Under the pieces are notes generated by a model, which was given only the letters and a program-made list of their open reading frames with translations, searched no databases and had not been told where the DNA came from. The position numbers and the translations under genes are program-made. A stretch of 42,617 nt of DNA. Origin: Leyella stercorea (GTDB taxonomy: Bacteria; Bacteroidota; Bacteroidia; Bacteroidales; Bacteroidaceae). Where the stretch lies: the NCBI RefSeq assembly GCF_021531355.1, contig NZ_JADYTS010000019.1, positions 1-42,617 on the forward strand. Reading direction: 5' to 3'. Shown here one piece after another: positions 16,631-24,100 of the stretch (position 1 is its first letter; every line of letters starts with the position of its first letter).

Positions 16631-16670
16631 GACTTATTGTTTGCAGAGGAACTCTGCAAACAATAAGTCG
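16630..16670 (-). terminator. perfect 19-bp hairpin formed by the last codons of ispD
   Basis: Bases 16630-16648 are an exact reverse complement of 16652-16670, around a 3-base loop. The hairpin covers the final 11 codons and the stop of ispD. Read on the minus strand, T-rich heptamers (GAGTTTTGAATTTTGAATTT) follow, so it could act as a terminator inside the coding sequence. The 19-bp stem and 3-base loop are seen directly; the role is inferred. Confidence 0.65.
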
Positions 16671-17302
16671 TAAGGCGTTGTGAGCTTTATATTCTCACGA
16701 TTGCCGTCAACCATTGTTATCTTCATGCCGGCAGCCTCAGCCACCGATGCGTCGTCGGTGAAGTTATCACTGTATTCGGTATCGAATGCGTGCTTTATCT
16801 GCTGTATGTCGAACGTCTGCGGGGTCTGCACCGTGCGGTAGTTGTTGCGCTGAACGTTATGTCCGCCTTCATCGTCGACAAAACGCAGAGTGTCGGTGAC
16901 GGGCAATACGGGCAGCGCTGCTCCATGCATACGTGCCGCCTCAAAGCATCGGGCTATTGTCTCCACCGATACAAAGGGACGCACACCGTCGTGAATACCA
17001 ACAACACCTTGAGCATCGTCGGGCACGGCAGCAAGTCCGTTCTTTGATGAATGGAAGCGTGTTTCGCCTCCGTCTACTACAGTGTGCTCTACAGCAAATG
17101 CGTACTTACTGCACAGCTGTCGCCAATAGTCCTGCTGCAAGTGCGGCAGAACTACGATGATGCCCAACTGCGGGTTGTACTGATTGAAACGTTCTATGGT
17201 GCGCATTAGCACCGGTCGGCCATCAACTGGCAGAAACTGCTTTGGCAAATCGCCTCCCATACGCAATCCCTTGCCACCAGCCACTATGATGATGTAATCC
17301 AA
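16634..17302 (-). CDS. ispD: 2-C-methyl-D-erythritol 4-phosphate cytidylyltransferase
   Basis: Third enzyme of the MEP isoprenoid pathway: transfers CMP to methylerythritol phosphate. The 222 residues are slightly short but complete. The N-terminal VAGGKGLRMGGDLPKQFL is the CTP-binding loop with its Arg and Lys. HDGVRPFV, the TPQTF segment and TDDASVAEAAG match bacterial IspD, as does ENIKLTTPYDL near the end. A paralogous cytidylyltransferase domain lies 2 kb upstream; on sequence this shorter one is the better candidate for the isoprenoid enzyme. It follows the DJ-1 gene after 25 bases. Its 3' end forms a perfect hairpin. Confidence 0.92.
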   Translation of the reverse strand: MDYIIIVAGGKGLRMGGDLPKQFLPVDGRPVLMRTIERFNQYNPQLGIIVVLPHLQQDYWRQLCSKYAFAVEHTVVDGGETRFHSSKNGLAAVPDDAQGVVGIHDGVRPFVSVETIARCFEAARMHGAALPVLPVTDTLRFVDDEGGHNVQRNNYRTVQTPQTFDIQQIKHAFDTEYSDNFTDDASVAEAAGMKITMVDGNRENIKLTTPYDLLFAEFLCKQ

Positions 17303-17327
17303 TGTTTAATGTTTAATTATTAATGAT

Positions 17328-17999
17328 CTAACCTTCGTACATCATTCCCTTCTTCAGCGCCTCTGCCACACGCTCGCCCTTGAGCAGCGTCACAAGAGTA
17401 TAGCCATATTCGAACGATGCACCAGGACCTTTGCCCGTAATGATATTGCCGTCAACTGTACAAAGAGCTGCTGTGTATTCAGCACCTTCGAGCTGGTCTT
17501 CAAAGCCCGGATAGCATGTAGCACGGCGGTCACGCAACAGTCCGAGATGACCCAAGACCATAGGTCCGGCACAGATAGCACCTACCAAACGTCCAGCCTC
17601 AGCCTGACGCATTACGGCATGGCGCACACCTTCGTGCTCATCGATGTTCTTTGCACCAGGCATTCCACCCGGAATGAGCAGCAGGTCGGCATCGGCAAAG
17701 TCGGCATCGGCAAACAGCATGTCGGCCTTCACCGTCACACCGTGAGCCGACTCCACCTCAATAGAGTCGCCAATGCTTACAGTCTTCACTTCCACACCGC
17801 TTCGGCGCAGTATGTCTACGGGAGCCAACGCCTCAATATCCTCAAATCCGTTGGCAAGAAATTCGTATGCTTTTGCCATATTATGTATGTTTACTAAAGG
17901 TTTTTCAGCCGTCTTTGTTTTTGGGCGCAACACTCCGAACGGGTCGGCTGTCTTCTCGTCTTCCTCGTCGCGCTTCTTCAAAGAATAAAAACGTGCCAT
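17328..17999 (-). CDS. DJ-1/PfpI family protein with N-terminal extension
   Basis: Class I glutamine amidotransferase-like fold of the DJ-1/YajL group. The core has VGAICAGPMVLGHLGLL, with the nucleophile-elbow cysteine in AICAGP, the conserved acidic residue in ANGFEDIEAL, and ITGKGPGASFEYGYTLV near the C-terminus. Members are reported chaperones, deglycases or oxidative-stress proteins; the exact role is unsettled. The usual start would be the Met at residue 41 (17879), giving 183 residues. The longer frame adds 40 charged residues (MARFYSLKKRDEEDEK...) and starts 6 bases after licD. Both possible starts follow nearly the same bases (AGTAAACATA...ATGGC). Confidence 0.88.
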   Translation of the reverse strand: MARFYSLKKRDEEDEKTADPFGVLRPKTKTAEKPLVNIHNMAKAYEFLANGFEDIEALAPVDILRRSGVEVKTVSIGDSIEVESAHGVTVKADMLFADADFADADLLLIPGGMPGAKNIDEHEGVRHAVMRQAEAGRLVGAICAGPMVLGHLGLLRDRRATCYPGFEDQLEGAEYTAALCTVDGNIITGKGPGASFEYGYTLVTLLKGERVAEALKKGMMYEG

Positions 18000-18005
18000 A
18001 TATGT

Positions 18006-18809
18006 TTACTGTTTAATTAGCTCGGGTAATATAAATACCGAGTGTATCTTCTGTTTCTCCTTGGGCGGTATCTGCATGTAGTCGCGGTAGAGGTCGTGCA
18101 GATAGGCATCGGTATTGGCTGGTGCCGAGAATCGTTTGCCCTCAAACTCTATCGTTCCCAACGGGAATATGGAGTCGCGACGGTGCATTATGCCGTAGCC
18201 GTTGTTGATGAGTATGTTCGACATGTATGTACCTGTGCGCTTGAAAGCGAAGGCTGCCTTCCACATCAGTTTGCAGAACTGGTAACGTGCGCCGAAGTAG
18301 AACAGCTCGGCTACAGCGCGCCACGAATACTGATGCGAATGATGCAGTATAGAATAGCAACGCGACATGTCCTTGCCATACTTGCGGCAGAACGCACGCG
18401 ACACATTGGGATAGTCGATCATGGGGAAGATGTCGACAAACAGACCCTTGCTGTAGTCGAGCGAGAAGTCTTCATTGCCCTCTACGTAGAACGAGTTGAG
18501 GTCGCGCACCTTCATTATAGGCTCACGCGTGTTCTCGGTGTCGGGTGTCTGTAGACGCAATGTTGATGGCAACTCCTTGGGCGCCACTTCAGCAAAGCGA
18601 CGTGCATCGTCCTGCGGCATAGCAATGTCGATGTCGTCGTCCCACGGAATGAATCCGCCGTGGCGTACAGCACCCAGCAACGAACCTCCGTCGAGCCAGT
18701 AGCTTATGTTGTGCTTGCGGCAGATACGGTCGATTTCTTCGAGAATGCCGAGCTGTTTGAGCTGACACGTGCGCAACTGCTGCTGCTTGAATTGTTCGAG
18801 ATAGTTCAT
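18006..18809 (-). CDS. LicD-family phosphotransferase
   Basis: Member of the LicD/fukutin nucleotidyltransferase-fold family, which moves a phospho-alcohol from a CDP-activated donor onto a glycan. The 267-residue protein has the hallmark YWLDGGSLLGAVRHGG (about 37-52) and PWDDDIDIAMP with the metal-binding aspartates at 57-59 and 61. Classical LicD proteins use CDP-choline, while human FKTN and FKRP of the same family use CDP-ribitol. The gene immediately upstream encodes a CDP-ribitol-synthase-like fusion, so ribitol phosphate is the donor I would guess. No signal or membrane segment is seen, so it acts on the cytoplasmic side. The short gap upstream is a run of GTAAAAR repeats. Confidence 0.88.
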   Translation of the reverse strand: MNYLEQFKQQQLRTCQLKQLGILEEIDRICRKHNISYWLDGGSLLGAVRHGGFIPWDDDIDIAMPQDDARRFAEVAPKELPSTLRLQTPDTENTREPIMKVRDLNSFYVEGNEDFSLDYSKGLFVDIFPMIDYPNVSRAFCRKYGKDMSRCYSILHHSHQYSWRAVAELFYFGARYQFCKLMWKAAFAFKRTGTYMSNILINNGYGIMHRRDSIFPLGTIEFEGKRFSAPANTDAYLHDLYRDYMQIPPKEKQKIHSVFILPELIKQ

Positions 18810-18814
18810 CTATC

Positions 18815-18868
18815 GTTGTTTTTACCCTTTTACTTTTTTACTCTTTTTACCTTTTTACTCTTTTACTC
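18815..18868. repeat. GTAAAAR tandem repeats across the stop codon and intergenic gap
   Basis: On the minus strand about seven units of GTAAAAR (7 to 9 bases each) begin in the last codons of the CDP-ribitol-synthase-like gene (the final Val-Lys-Glu) and run up to the licD leader. They supply the only purine-rich sequence before the licD ATG. Slippage here could alter the spacing between the two genes or the last residues of the first. Confidence 0.6.
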
Positions 18869-20222
18869 TTCTCACGTCAATCACCTGTCCGGTGCAGTCA
18901 GAAGCGAGAGTCTGCAGAGTAGCCTCAGCTACACGTTCGGGCATGAGCAGCGTATCGTCAGGTTCAATGCCGAAGTTGTGCTGACGCATAGGAGTCTTGG
19001 TGCGTTCGGGGTTTATACAGTTAATCTTGATGCCGTCGCCGTCCCACTCCTGCGCCACAGCCTGCACAAAGTTGACAATGGCAGCCTTGGTAGACGAGTA
19101 GATGCTGTAGAAGGCACGACCACGTGTGTAAGAGCTTGATGTGAAGAATATCAGCTTGCCCTCGGTCTGCTTCAGATAAGGATAAGCCTCAAGCGCCACA
19201 TTCACCGTACCCATATAGTTGGTCTGCACGGCGTTCTGTATGGTCTGATAGTCCATAGTGGCAAGCGGCTCCTTGTTGAGCACACCAGCTGTACATATCA
19301 CATAGTCGATATGGCCAGTCTGCTCGTGGGCATCGGTCATGGCACGCACCACATCCTCGCGCACGCCAATGTCGATATGATTTTCCGAACGCGAGTAAGA
19401 GAACACCTTGGCACCGTTCTCGTGCAGCATGTCCACCACACACTTGCCGATGCCGTAGCTTCCACCGAATACTACAGCCACCTTGTCGCGGAACACGTCA
19501 TTGACATGTGCTATCGAGTCGGGCTCGGTATTCTTCAGTTGGAACAGTTTGTCGAGCATGTATGTATCCTCACGATATGTAAGCTTCATGTTGCTCTCTT
19601 CGCCACGCACCACGAATACGGGTTCGTCGGTATAGCGGCGCACAACGCCACAGTCGTCGGTGGTCTTGAACGCAGGGTCTTTCAGCGCACGTTCATAGGC
19701 TTCGGCTATGAGCTGACGGTCGAAAGCCTGCGGAGTCTGTCCGCGACGCAGACGTGAGCGGTCGGGGATGGATGTTATGTTGTCGTTGTCGTCAACTTCA
19801 ATAATGGTGTCGGCAGAGGGTATTGCCACATCAATGGCACGATGGTCGGCAAGAGCGTCAATCACATCGTTGATGATGCGCTGGCTCACGAGCGGACGTA
19901 CGGCATCGTGGAAGATGAGGTTCACGTCCTCGTTGTCGTAAGCCTGTATAGCCGAGAGTGACGAGTCGTAGCGCTCCTTGCCACCCTTGAGTATCTTCTT
20001 CACCTTATGCCACTTGTTGCGTAGCACGATGTTCTCGAAGTCGGCTATGAGCATAGGGTTCGACACGATGGCTATCTCGTCGATGCGGGAGTTGCGTTCA
20101 AACACGTCGACGGTGTGTTCAACCACCATCTTGCCCGCCACCTTGAAGAATTGCTTTGGGGTGGAAATGCCGAGGCGCGATCCTACGCCTCCTGCCAGTA
20201 TGACGGCTATATTTCTTTTCAT
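18855..20222 (-). CDS. bifunctional cytidylyltransferase/SDR reductase, CDP-ribitol synthase-like (Bcs1/Acs1 type)
   Basis: The fusion has two catalytic parts. Residues 1 to about 230 form an IspD/TarI-type cytidylyltransferase: ILAGGVGSRLGISTPKQFF, FHDAVRPLVS, GQTPQAF and TDDCGVV. Residues from about 240 form a short-chain dehydrogenase: the NAD(P) loop GGSYGIGK near 256, the TSSS serine and the YSSTK catalytic pair near 376. The same order and length (about 470) occur in Haemophilus Bcs1/Acs1, which reduces ribulose 5-phosphate and then makes CDP-ribitol. I start at the ATG at 20222 (MKRNIAVILAGG); the 30 residues upstream in frame are unlike coding sequence, giving 455 residues. It is the first gene after a leader with a hairpin, and LicD follows at once. 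Other polyol phosphates are possible products. Confidence 0.85.
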   Translation of the reverse strand: MKRNIAVILAGGVGSRLGISTPKQFFKVAGKMVVEHTVDVFERNSRIDEIAIVSNPMLIADFENIVLRNKWHKVKKILKGGKERYDSSLSAIQAYDNEDVNLIFHDAVRPLVSQRIINDVIDALADHRAIDVAIPSADTIIEVDDNDNITSIPDRSRLRRGQTPQAFDRQLIAEAYERALKDPAFKTTDDCGVVRRYTDEPVFVVRGEESNMKLTYREDTYMLDKLFQLKNTEPDSIAHVNDVFRDKVAVVFGGSYGIGKCVVDMLHENGAKVFSYSRSENHIDIGVREDVVRAMTDAHEQTGHIDYVICTAGVLNKEPLATMDYQTIQNAVQTNYMGTVNVALEAYPYLKQTEGKLIFFTSSSYTRGRAFYSIYSSTKAAIVNFVQAVAQEWDGDGIKINCINPERTKTPMRQHNFGIEPDDTLLMPERVAEATLQTLASDCTGQVIDVRRVKE

Positions 20223-20407
20223 GCTTTGTGAATTTAGGGTTTCAAATAAATAGCTTATTCTTTCAGAACAAATCGGCGCTATTGTAGCTATCTGCGTGTC
20301 ATACACAGACAATTATTGCATCTGCAAACTTACATAAATTTTCTGAGAAACGATTAATAATCGCTGCTTTATTGCGCATAAAACAAGTAATAATGGGAAA
20401 TACACAC

Positions 20408-20447
20408 AAAAAAAATACGGCATCACTCATCAACGAGCAACACCGTA
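20408..20447 (-). terminator. terminator-like hairpin in the mRNA leader (possible attenuator)
   Basis: On the minus strand TACGG (20447-20443) and CCGTA (20420-20416) form the outer stem, with CTC/GAG pairs inside, followed by eight T (complement of A at 20408-20415). It lies 10 bases after the stop of the leader ORF and about 185 bases before the gene, the layout of a transcription attenuator. The inner stem is imperfect, so stability is uncertain. Confidence 0.55.
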
Positions 20448-20457
20448 AAGCCTATGT

Positions 20458-20511
20458 TTAACTAAAAATCCTTTTTTCTAAAGATGAATGAAGATTCTCA
20501 CGAGTCCTCAT
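20458..20511 (-). CDS. putative leader peptide ORF
   Basis: A 17-codon frame, MRTRENLHSSLEKRIFS, has an AGGA ribosome-binding sequence (complement of 20517-20520) with good spacing before its ATG, unusual in this A-rich-leader genome. It sits between a good promoter and a terminator-like hairpin. No run of one amino acid suggests a specific tRNA sensor; three arginines occur. It could be a translated regulator of readthrough, or chance. Confidence 0.45.
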   Translation of the reverse strand: MRTRENLHSSLEKRIFS

Positions 20512-20615
20512 TGTTTTCCTGTTAAACAATCGATAAAAATTTACCTTAAACCTAATAACTAAAAACCTAAATCTATTACTACTAACCTAAACAATCTATT
20601 AACCTTTTGACAATG

Positions 20616-20646
20616 CAAAGGTACTAACATTTTGTGACGTGACAAG
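20616..20646 (-). promoter_or_regulatory. promoter of the CDP-ribitol synthase/licD run
   Basis: Minus-strand CTTG (20646-20643), 19 bases, TACCTTTG (20623-20616). Transcription would start near 20609, about 98 bases before the leader ORF and about 387 bases before the first large gene. Confidence 0.65.
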
Positions 20647-20769
20647 CATTTACACTATGAATATGAATATTATCATAGTTTTATTGATTTACATCAACGT
20701 AACGTGTTCGAACACAGCTATATATTAACATATATCAACATATTTCATCTGAAAATCTGTAAGCAAATA

Positions 20770-20807
20770 CGCCCGTTAAGTTACGATATAAAATCACTTA
20801 ACGGGCG
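20770..20807 (-). terminator. 12-bp hairpin downstream of the GT2 gene
   Basis: CGCCCGTTAAGT (20770-20781) is a perfect complement of 20796-20807, with a 14-base loop. It lies 48 bases after the glycosyltransferase stop codon. There is no T run on the minus-strand side, so it may be an mRNA-end stabiliser rather than a classical terminator. Confidence 0.5.
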
Positions 20808-20855
20808 CAAAAATGCAAATATACGACAAGTACGGGTATCGTTTTAACACTTCTA

Positions 20856-21638
20856 TCACTTCTTGAGCACGGCTCTTACCACAAACCATAAGTGCATACC
20901 TATGGTGAGGAGGAGTCCGTAGTGGCGGCGCATCACGTTGAAGCGCTCAATGAGCGAGGCACGATGGTTCTTGTTGGTCATGCCTCCGTCGAGATAGTTG
21001 ACCACCACCTGCGGCAGACGCAGCAGCGCCAGATGCTCGCGCTCGGCACGCTTCATGATGCGTATGCACCAGTCGACATCAGCCGAGAAGCGGTAGCGCA
21101 GGTCGTAATGTTCGGCTTGGGCGAGGTCGGTACGTGCATAGAATGCTTGATGGCATACGAGCATGCCATGACGGAACGAACGCCACGTGAGATTGTCGGG
21201 CGGAGCAAGGCGGCGCGGATGCAACAAACGGCCATCATCGTCTACGATATTGGTGTCGCCATAGAGCACAGCTGGCAGTTTGCCGTCCGAACGGTTGTTT
21301 ACGTCGATGGATATCTGCTCAAGCGTCTTGTCCGAAGGGAATACGTCGCCGGCATTGAGATACACAATATAGTCGCCCGTGGCACGGGCAAGACCCTTGT
21401 TCATTGCGTCGTACAGACCACGGTCGGGTTCGGACACGATGACAACTTCGTGCTCGGTCTCCTCTTCTTCGTTCTTGCGGCTATAGTCTTGCGCCATAGC
21501 CAGGGTGTTATCCTTTGATGCACCGTCTATGATGATGTGTTCAATCTGCGTCCACGACTGACTGAGAACGCTATCGAGCGTGCGGGCGAGAACAGCCGAC
21601 GCATTGTAGGTGCATGTTATGACTGAAAATTTTATCAT
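20856..21638 (-). CDS. GT2-family glycosyltransferase
   Basis: Inverting GT-A fold glycosyltransferase, 260 residues, similar to WcaA-type enzymes of exopolysaccharide synthesis. MIKFSVITCTYNASAVLARTL begins the nucleotide-binding fold. IDGASKDNT is at 37-45, EPDRGLYDAMNKG at 70-82 and LNAGD at 94-98, in the place of the metal-binding DxD. SADVDW, about 60% along, is the usual second acidic motif. A hydrophobic C-terminal segment (LLLTIGMHLWFVVRAVL) may anchor it to the membrane. It starts 24 bases after the upstream GT4 gene, so the two form an operon and probably add successive sugars. Confidence 0.9.
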   Translation of the reverse strand: MIKFSVITCTYNASAVLARTLDSVLSQSWTQIEHIIIDGASKDNTLAMAQDYSRKNEEEETEHEVVIVSEPDRGLYDAMNKGLARATGDYIVYLNAGDVFPSDKTLEQISIDVNNRSDGKLPAVLYGDTNIVDDDGRLLHPRRLAPPDNLTWRSFRHGMLVCHQAFYARTDLAQAEHYDLRYRFSADVDWCIRIMKRAEREHLALLRLPQVVVNYLDGGMTNKNHRASLIERFNVMRRHYGLLLTIGMHLWFVVRAVLKK

Positions 21639-21662
21639 TGTTTTTGTTGGGTTGACTATTTA

Positions 21663-22937
21663 TTAAACGATGTAGCGCTTCAGAGCTATCAGCTCGTTGT
21701 ACACCTCTATATAGCGCATCGCCACACTCTGTCCGGAGTAGCAACGTGCCACCTTGCTGACGCATGCCGAACTGAGTTGGTCAGTGTCGGCCTCTTGCAG
21801 CACCCAGTTCATGCCAACAGCCAAATCGTTGCTATCCTTGAAGTTGGCTACATAGCCCGTACGGCGATGCTCTATCATTTCGGGTATGCCGCCCACACGG
21901 AATCCTACGCACGGCACTCCGCACGCCATAGCCTCCATTATGGTGTTTGGCAGATTGTCTTCGAGCGACGGCAGCACGTACATATCGGCAGAACGGTAGA
22001 TGTCGACTATCTTGTGCTCGTCGCTGACGTAGCCGAGCGGATAAGCCTTCAGCGCCAAGCGGTCGCACACCAGTTGGGCGTTGCCGCCAAGCACAGCTAC
22101 TGATGTATTGTCCTTAAGCTCTGGATGCTGCTTCACCAGACGGTCGATGGCGTCGATGAAGTATTCCATGCCCTTGCGTTCGTCGGTCACCTTCTGCGAC
22201 ACAAACAGTATGATGCGGCCCTCGGCAGGCAGTCCGACGTTCAGTCGAGCCGCCTTGCTGTCGGCAGGACAGAACACACGGGTGTCGATGGTGTTGGGCA
22301 CCGACGTTACGCGCTGGCCTACGAACAATGCACTCTGCTTTGCCTGCTCCTCAAGCCATCGGCTGCATGTGACGAAGTGGATGTTGGAATTATGGTACAG
22401 GCGCTTCTTGCGCAGCCACACACGGCGCGAAAGGTCGTTGGTAGAACCACCTGCGGGCAGCAACTGACAGTTGTGGCATCCCGTACGGAATGCGCTGCAG
22501 GTGCAGGCATAGTGGCATATACCCGTGGCGGGCCAAAGGTCGTGCATGGTCCACACCACCGGTTTGCCACTGCGCAGTATCTTGCGGATGGAGCGTAGCG
22601 AGAGCATGCCTTGGTTTATCCAATTAAGGTGTATCACATCAGCTTCCTTAAACTCGGGCATGCTGGTTATGTCGGAGCCTGCATTGGCTATATCTATTTC
22701 GAAGAGATGTCGGCGTTGCAGGTGCAGGCGGAAGAATATAGTGAGACGTTCCCACAAAAAATGCAGTCGTATGAGTCTACCGTGTGGCAGTGGCACGACT
22801 GTTATCTGGTCAGTCTCCTTCTTGGCTACGAGCATCTTTGCCTTGACACCGTTGTTGTTGAGTGCCTCCATAAGGCGGTTGGCTGCTACTGCTGCGCCAC
22901 CCGTCTTTTCGCTAGTGTTGACAATTAATACGCGCAT
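21663..22937 (-). CDS. GT4-family glycosyltransferase
   Basis: Retaining GT-B glycosyltransferase of 424 residues. MRVLIVNTSEKTGGAAVAANRLMEAL is the N-terminal glycine loop. The middle carries VWTMHDLWPATGICHY, followed by a cysteine-rich stretch (CTCSAFRTGCHNCQ) that is typical of one WcaC-like GT4 subgroup. LPSLEDNLPNTIMEAMACGVP, near residue 330, is the EX7E donor motif. It acts in the cytoplasm on a lipid-linked or growing glycan; the sugar is not readable. It is first in a two-gene operon with the GT2 gene and is divergent from the SDR gene. Confidence 0.92.
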   Translation of the reverse strand: MRVLIVNTSEKTGGAAVAANRLMEALNNNGVKAKMLVAKKETDQITVVPLPHGRLIRLHFLWERLTIFFRLHLQRRHLFEIDIANAGSDITSMPEFKEADVIHLNWINQGMLSLRSIRKILRSGKPVVWTMHDLWPATGICHYACTCSAFRTGCHNCQLLPAGGSTNDLSRRVWLRKKRLYHNSNIHFVTCSRWLEEQAKQSALFVGQRVTSVPNTIDTRVFCPADSKAARLNVGLPAEGRIILFVSQKVTDERKGMEYFIDAIDRLVKQHPELKDNTSVAVLGGNAQLVCDRLALKAYPLGYVSDEHKIVDIYRSADMYVLPSLEDNLPNTIMEAMACGVPCVGFRVGGIPEMIEHRRTGYVANFKDSNDLAVGMNWVLQEADTDQLSSACVSKVARCYSGQSVAMRYIEVYNELIALKRYIV

Positions 22938-22965
22938 ATATTATTGGTTATTAATTAAGCAATTG

Positions 22966-22973
22966 CAAAAATA
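22966..22973 (-). promoter_or_regulatory. -7 box of the GT4/GT2 operon
   Basis: Minus-strand TATTTTTG fits TAnnTTTG about 30 bases before the ATG. No clear TTTG lies 19-21 bases further upstream, so this is a weaker call than the others. Confidence 0.4.
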
Positions 22974-23019
22974 CAAAAAAATGGCCGTAATCGCCACATT
23001 AACAATAAATTCATTCAAA

Positions 23020-23053
23020 TTTGTCATATTGCCAATATTTTGCACTACCTTTG
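23020..23053 (+). promoter_or_regulatory. promoter of the SDR/PAP2 operon; fixes the SDR start
   Basis: TTTG at 23020-23023, 22 bases, TACCTTTG at 23046-23053. The start near 23060 lies downstream of the possible TTG codon at 23021, so the real start is the ATG at 23081. Confidence 0.65.
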
Positions 23054-23080
23054 TACCCCAATTATGCATCAACATTCATA

Positions 23081-24082
23081 ATGAATAACAATATTCTTAT
23101 AACCGGTGCCAGCGGTTTCATTGGCAGTTTTATTGTAGAAGAAGCCCTGCGTCGTGGCATGCAGGTATGGGCGGCAGTGCGCAAGACCACATCGCGCCGA
23201 TACCTCACCGACAGCCGTATTAACTTTATCGAGCTTGACTTTGCATCGAAAGATGCACTCAAGCAACAACTTGACGGCCACACGTTCGACTATATTGTGC
23301 ATGCTGCCGGCGTGACCAAATGTATTGACAACGCCGACTTCCGACGCATGAACACCGACGGAACACGCAATCTGGTGGACGCTCTCATCGAGCTTCAGAT
23401 GCCGCTCAAGCGTTTTGTATTTCTCAGTTCGCTCAGCGTGTATGGCGCCATACACGAGCGACAGCCCTATCAGGACATCACCGAGAACGATTGTCCGCGA
23501 CCCAACACTGCCTACGGACGCAGCAAGCTTGAGGCCGAGCGCTATCTCGACTCTATAGGCAACGATTTCCCCTACATCATTCTGCGACCCACGGGCGTAT
23601 ACGGACCGCGCGAGAAAGACTACTTTCTCATGGCTGAGAGCGTGAAGCGACACATCGACTTCGGTGCCGGATTCCGCCGTCAGGACATCACGTTCGTGTA
23701 TGTGCTTGATGTTGTGCAGGCAGTGTTCCTGGCTTTAGACCGTGGCATGAGCGGACGCAAATACTTCCTTACCGATGGCGAGGTGTACCAGTCGGCCGAC
23801 TTCTCACGTCTGCTAAAGAAGGAAATGGGCGTGAAGTGGATGCTGCGCATCGTGGCTCCGATATGGGTGCTGCGTGCCGTGACCTACATAGGCGAGCGCA
23901 TCAGCCACATCACTCACAAGCCGACGGCGCTCAACAACGACAAGTACAACATTCTGCGTCAGCGCAACTGGCGTTGCGACATCGAACCGACGATGGACGA
24001 ACTGGGCTATCATCCGCACTACAAGCTGGCGGACGGCGTGCGTCTGGCGGTGGAATGGTATAAGCAGAACGGATGGCTGTAA
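23081..24082 (+). CDS. NAD(P)-dependent epimerase/dehydratase (extended SDR), possibly ceramide-reductase-like
   Basis: Extended short-chain dehydrogenase of 333 residues. ILITGASGFIGSF is the NAD(P)-binding loop (GxxGxxG); LSSLSVYG and YGRSK supply the active-site Ser, Tyr and Lys. The start at 23081 follows from the promoter and from the Rossmann fold beginning at residue 4. Such enzymes act on nucleotide sugars, but proteins of this sort also include the bacterial ceramide reductase CerR. The partner gene, 18 bases downstream, is a PAP2-type lipid enzyme, so a lipid substrate is as plausible as a sugar. The C-terminal half has LRPTGVYGP and a hydrophobic WMLRIVAPIWVLRAVTYIG segment that could lie against a membrane. 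Confidence 0.85.
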   Translation: MNNNILITGASGFIGSFIVEEALRRGMQVWAAVRKTTSRRYLTDSRINFIELDFASKDALKQQLDGHTFDYIVHAAGVTKCIDNADFRRMNTDGTRNLVDALIELQMPLKRFVFLSSLSVYGAIHERQPYQDITENDCPRPNTAYGRSKLEAERYLDSIGNDFPYIILRPTGVYGPREKDYFLMAESVKRHIDFGAGFRRQDITFVYVLDVVQAVFLALDRGMSGRKYFLTDGEVYQSADFSRLLKKEMGVKWMLRIVAPIWVLRAVTYIGERISHITHKPTALNNDKYNILRQRNWRCDIEPTMDELGYHPHYKLADGVRLAVEWYKQNGWL

Positions 24083-24100
24083 AAACAAAACAATAACAAA

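Larger units (their letters stand above)
20223..20855. other. long leader and intergenic region upstream of the CDP-ribitol-synthase-like gene
   Basis: From right to left it contains a 12-bp hairpin after the GT2 gene (20770-20807), an A/T-rich stretch, a minus-strand promoter (20616-20646), a 17-codon leader ORF (20458-20511), a terminator-like hairpin with eight T (20408-20447), and then about 185 bases to the ATG at 20222 with no other recognised signal. The mRNA leader would be nearly 390 bases long. Confidence 0.65.

Noticed and set aside
16634..20222. Idea that the two cytidylyltransferases are duplicates of ispD
   Set aside because: They differ in signature blocks (TPQTF/TDDASV versus GQTPQAF/TDDCGVV) and only one is fused to an SDR, so different substrates are more likely.
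20223..20312. Longer N-terminus for the CDP-ribitol-synthase-like protein
   Set aside because: The 30 extra residues have no resemblance to the family; the usual MKRNIAVILAGG start is at 20222.
23021..23080. TTG start giving a longer SDR protein
   Set aside because: It lies upstream of the predicted transcription start, and the Rossmann fold begins right after the ATG at 23081.
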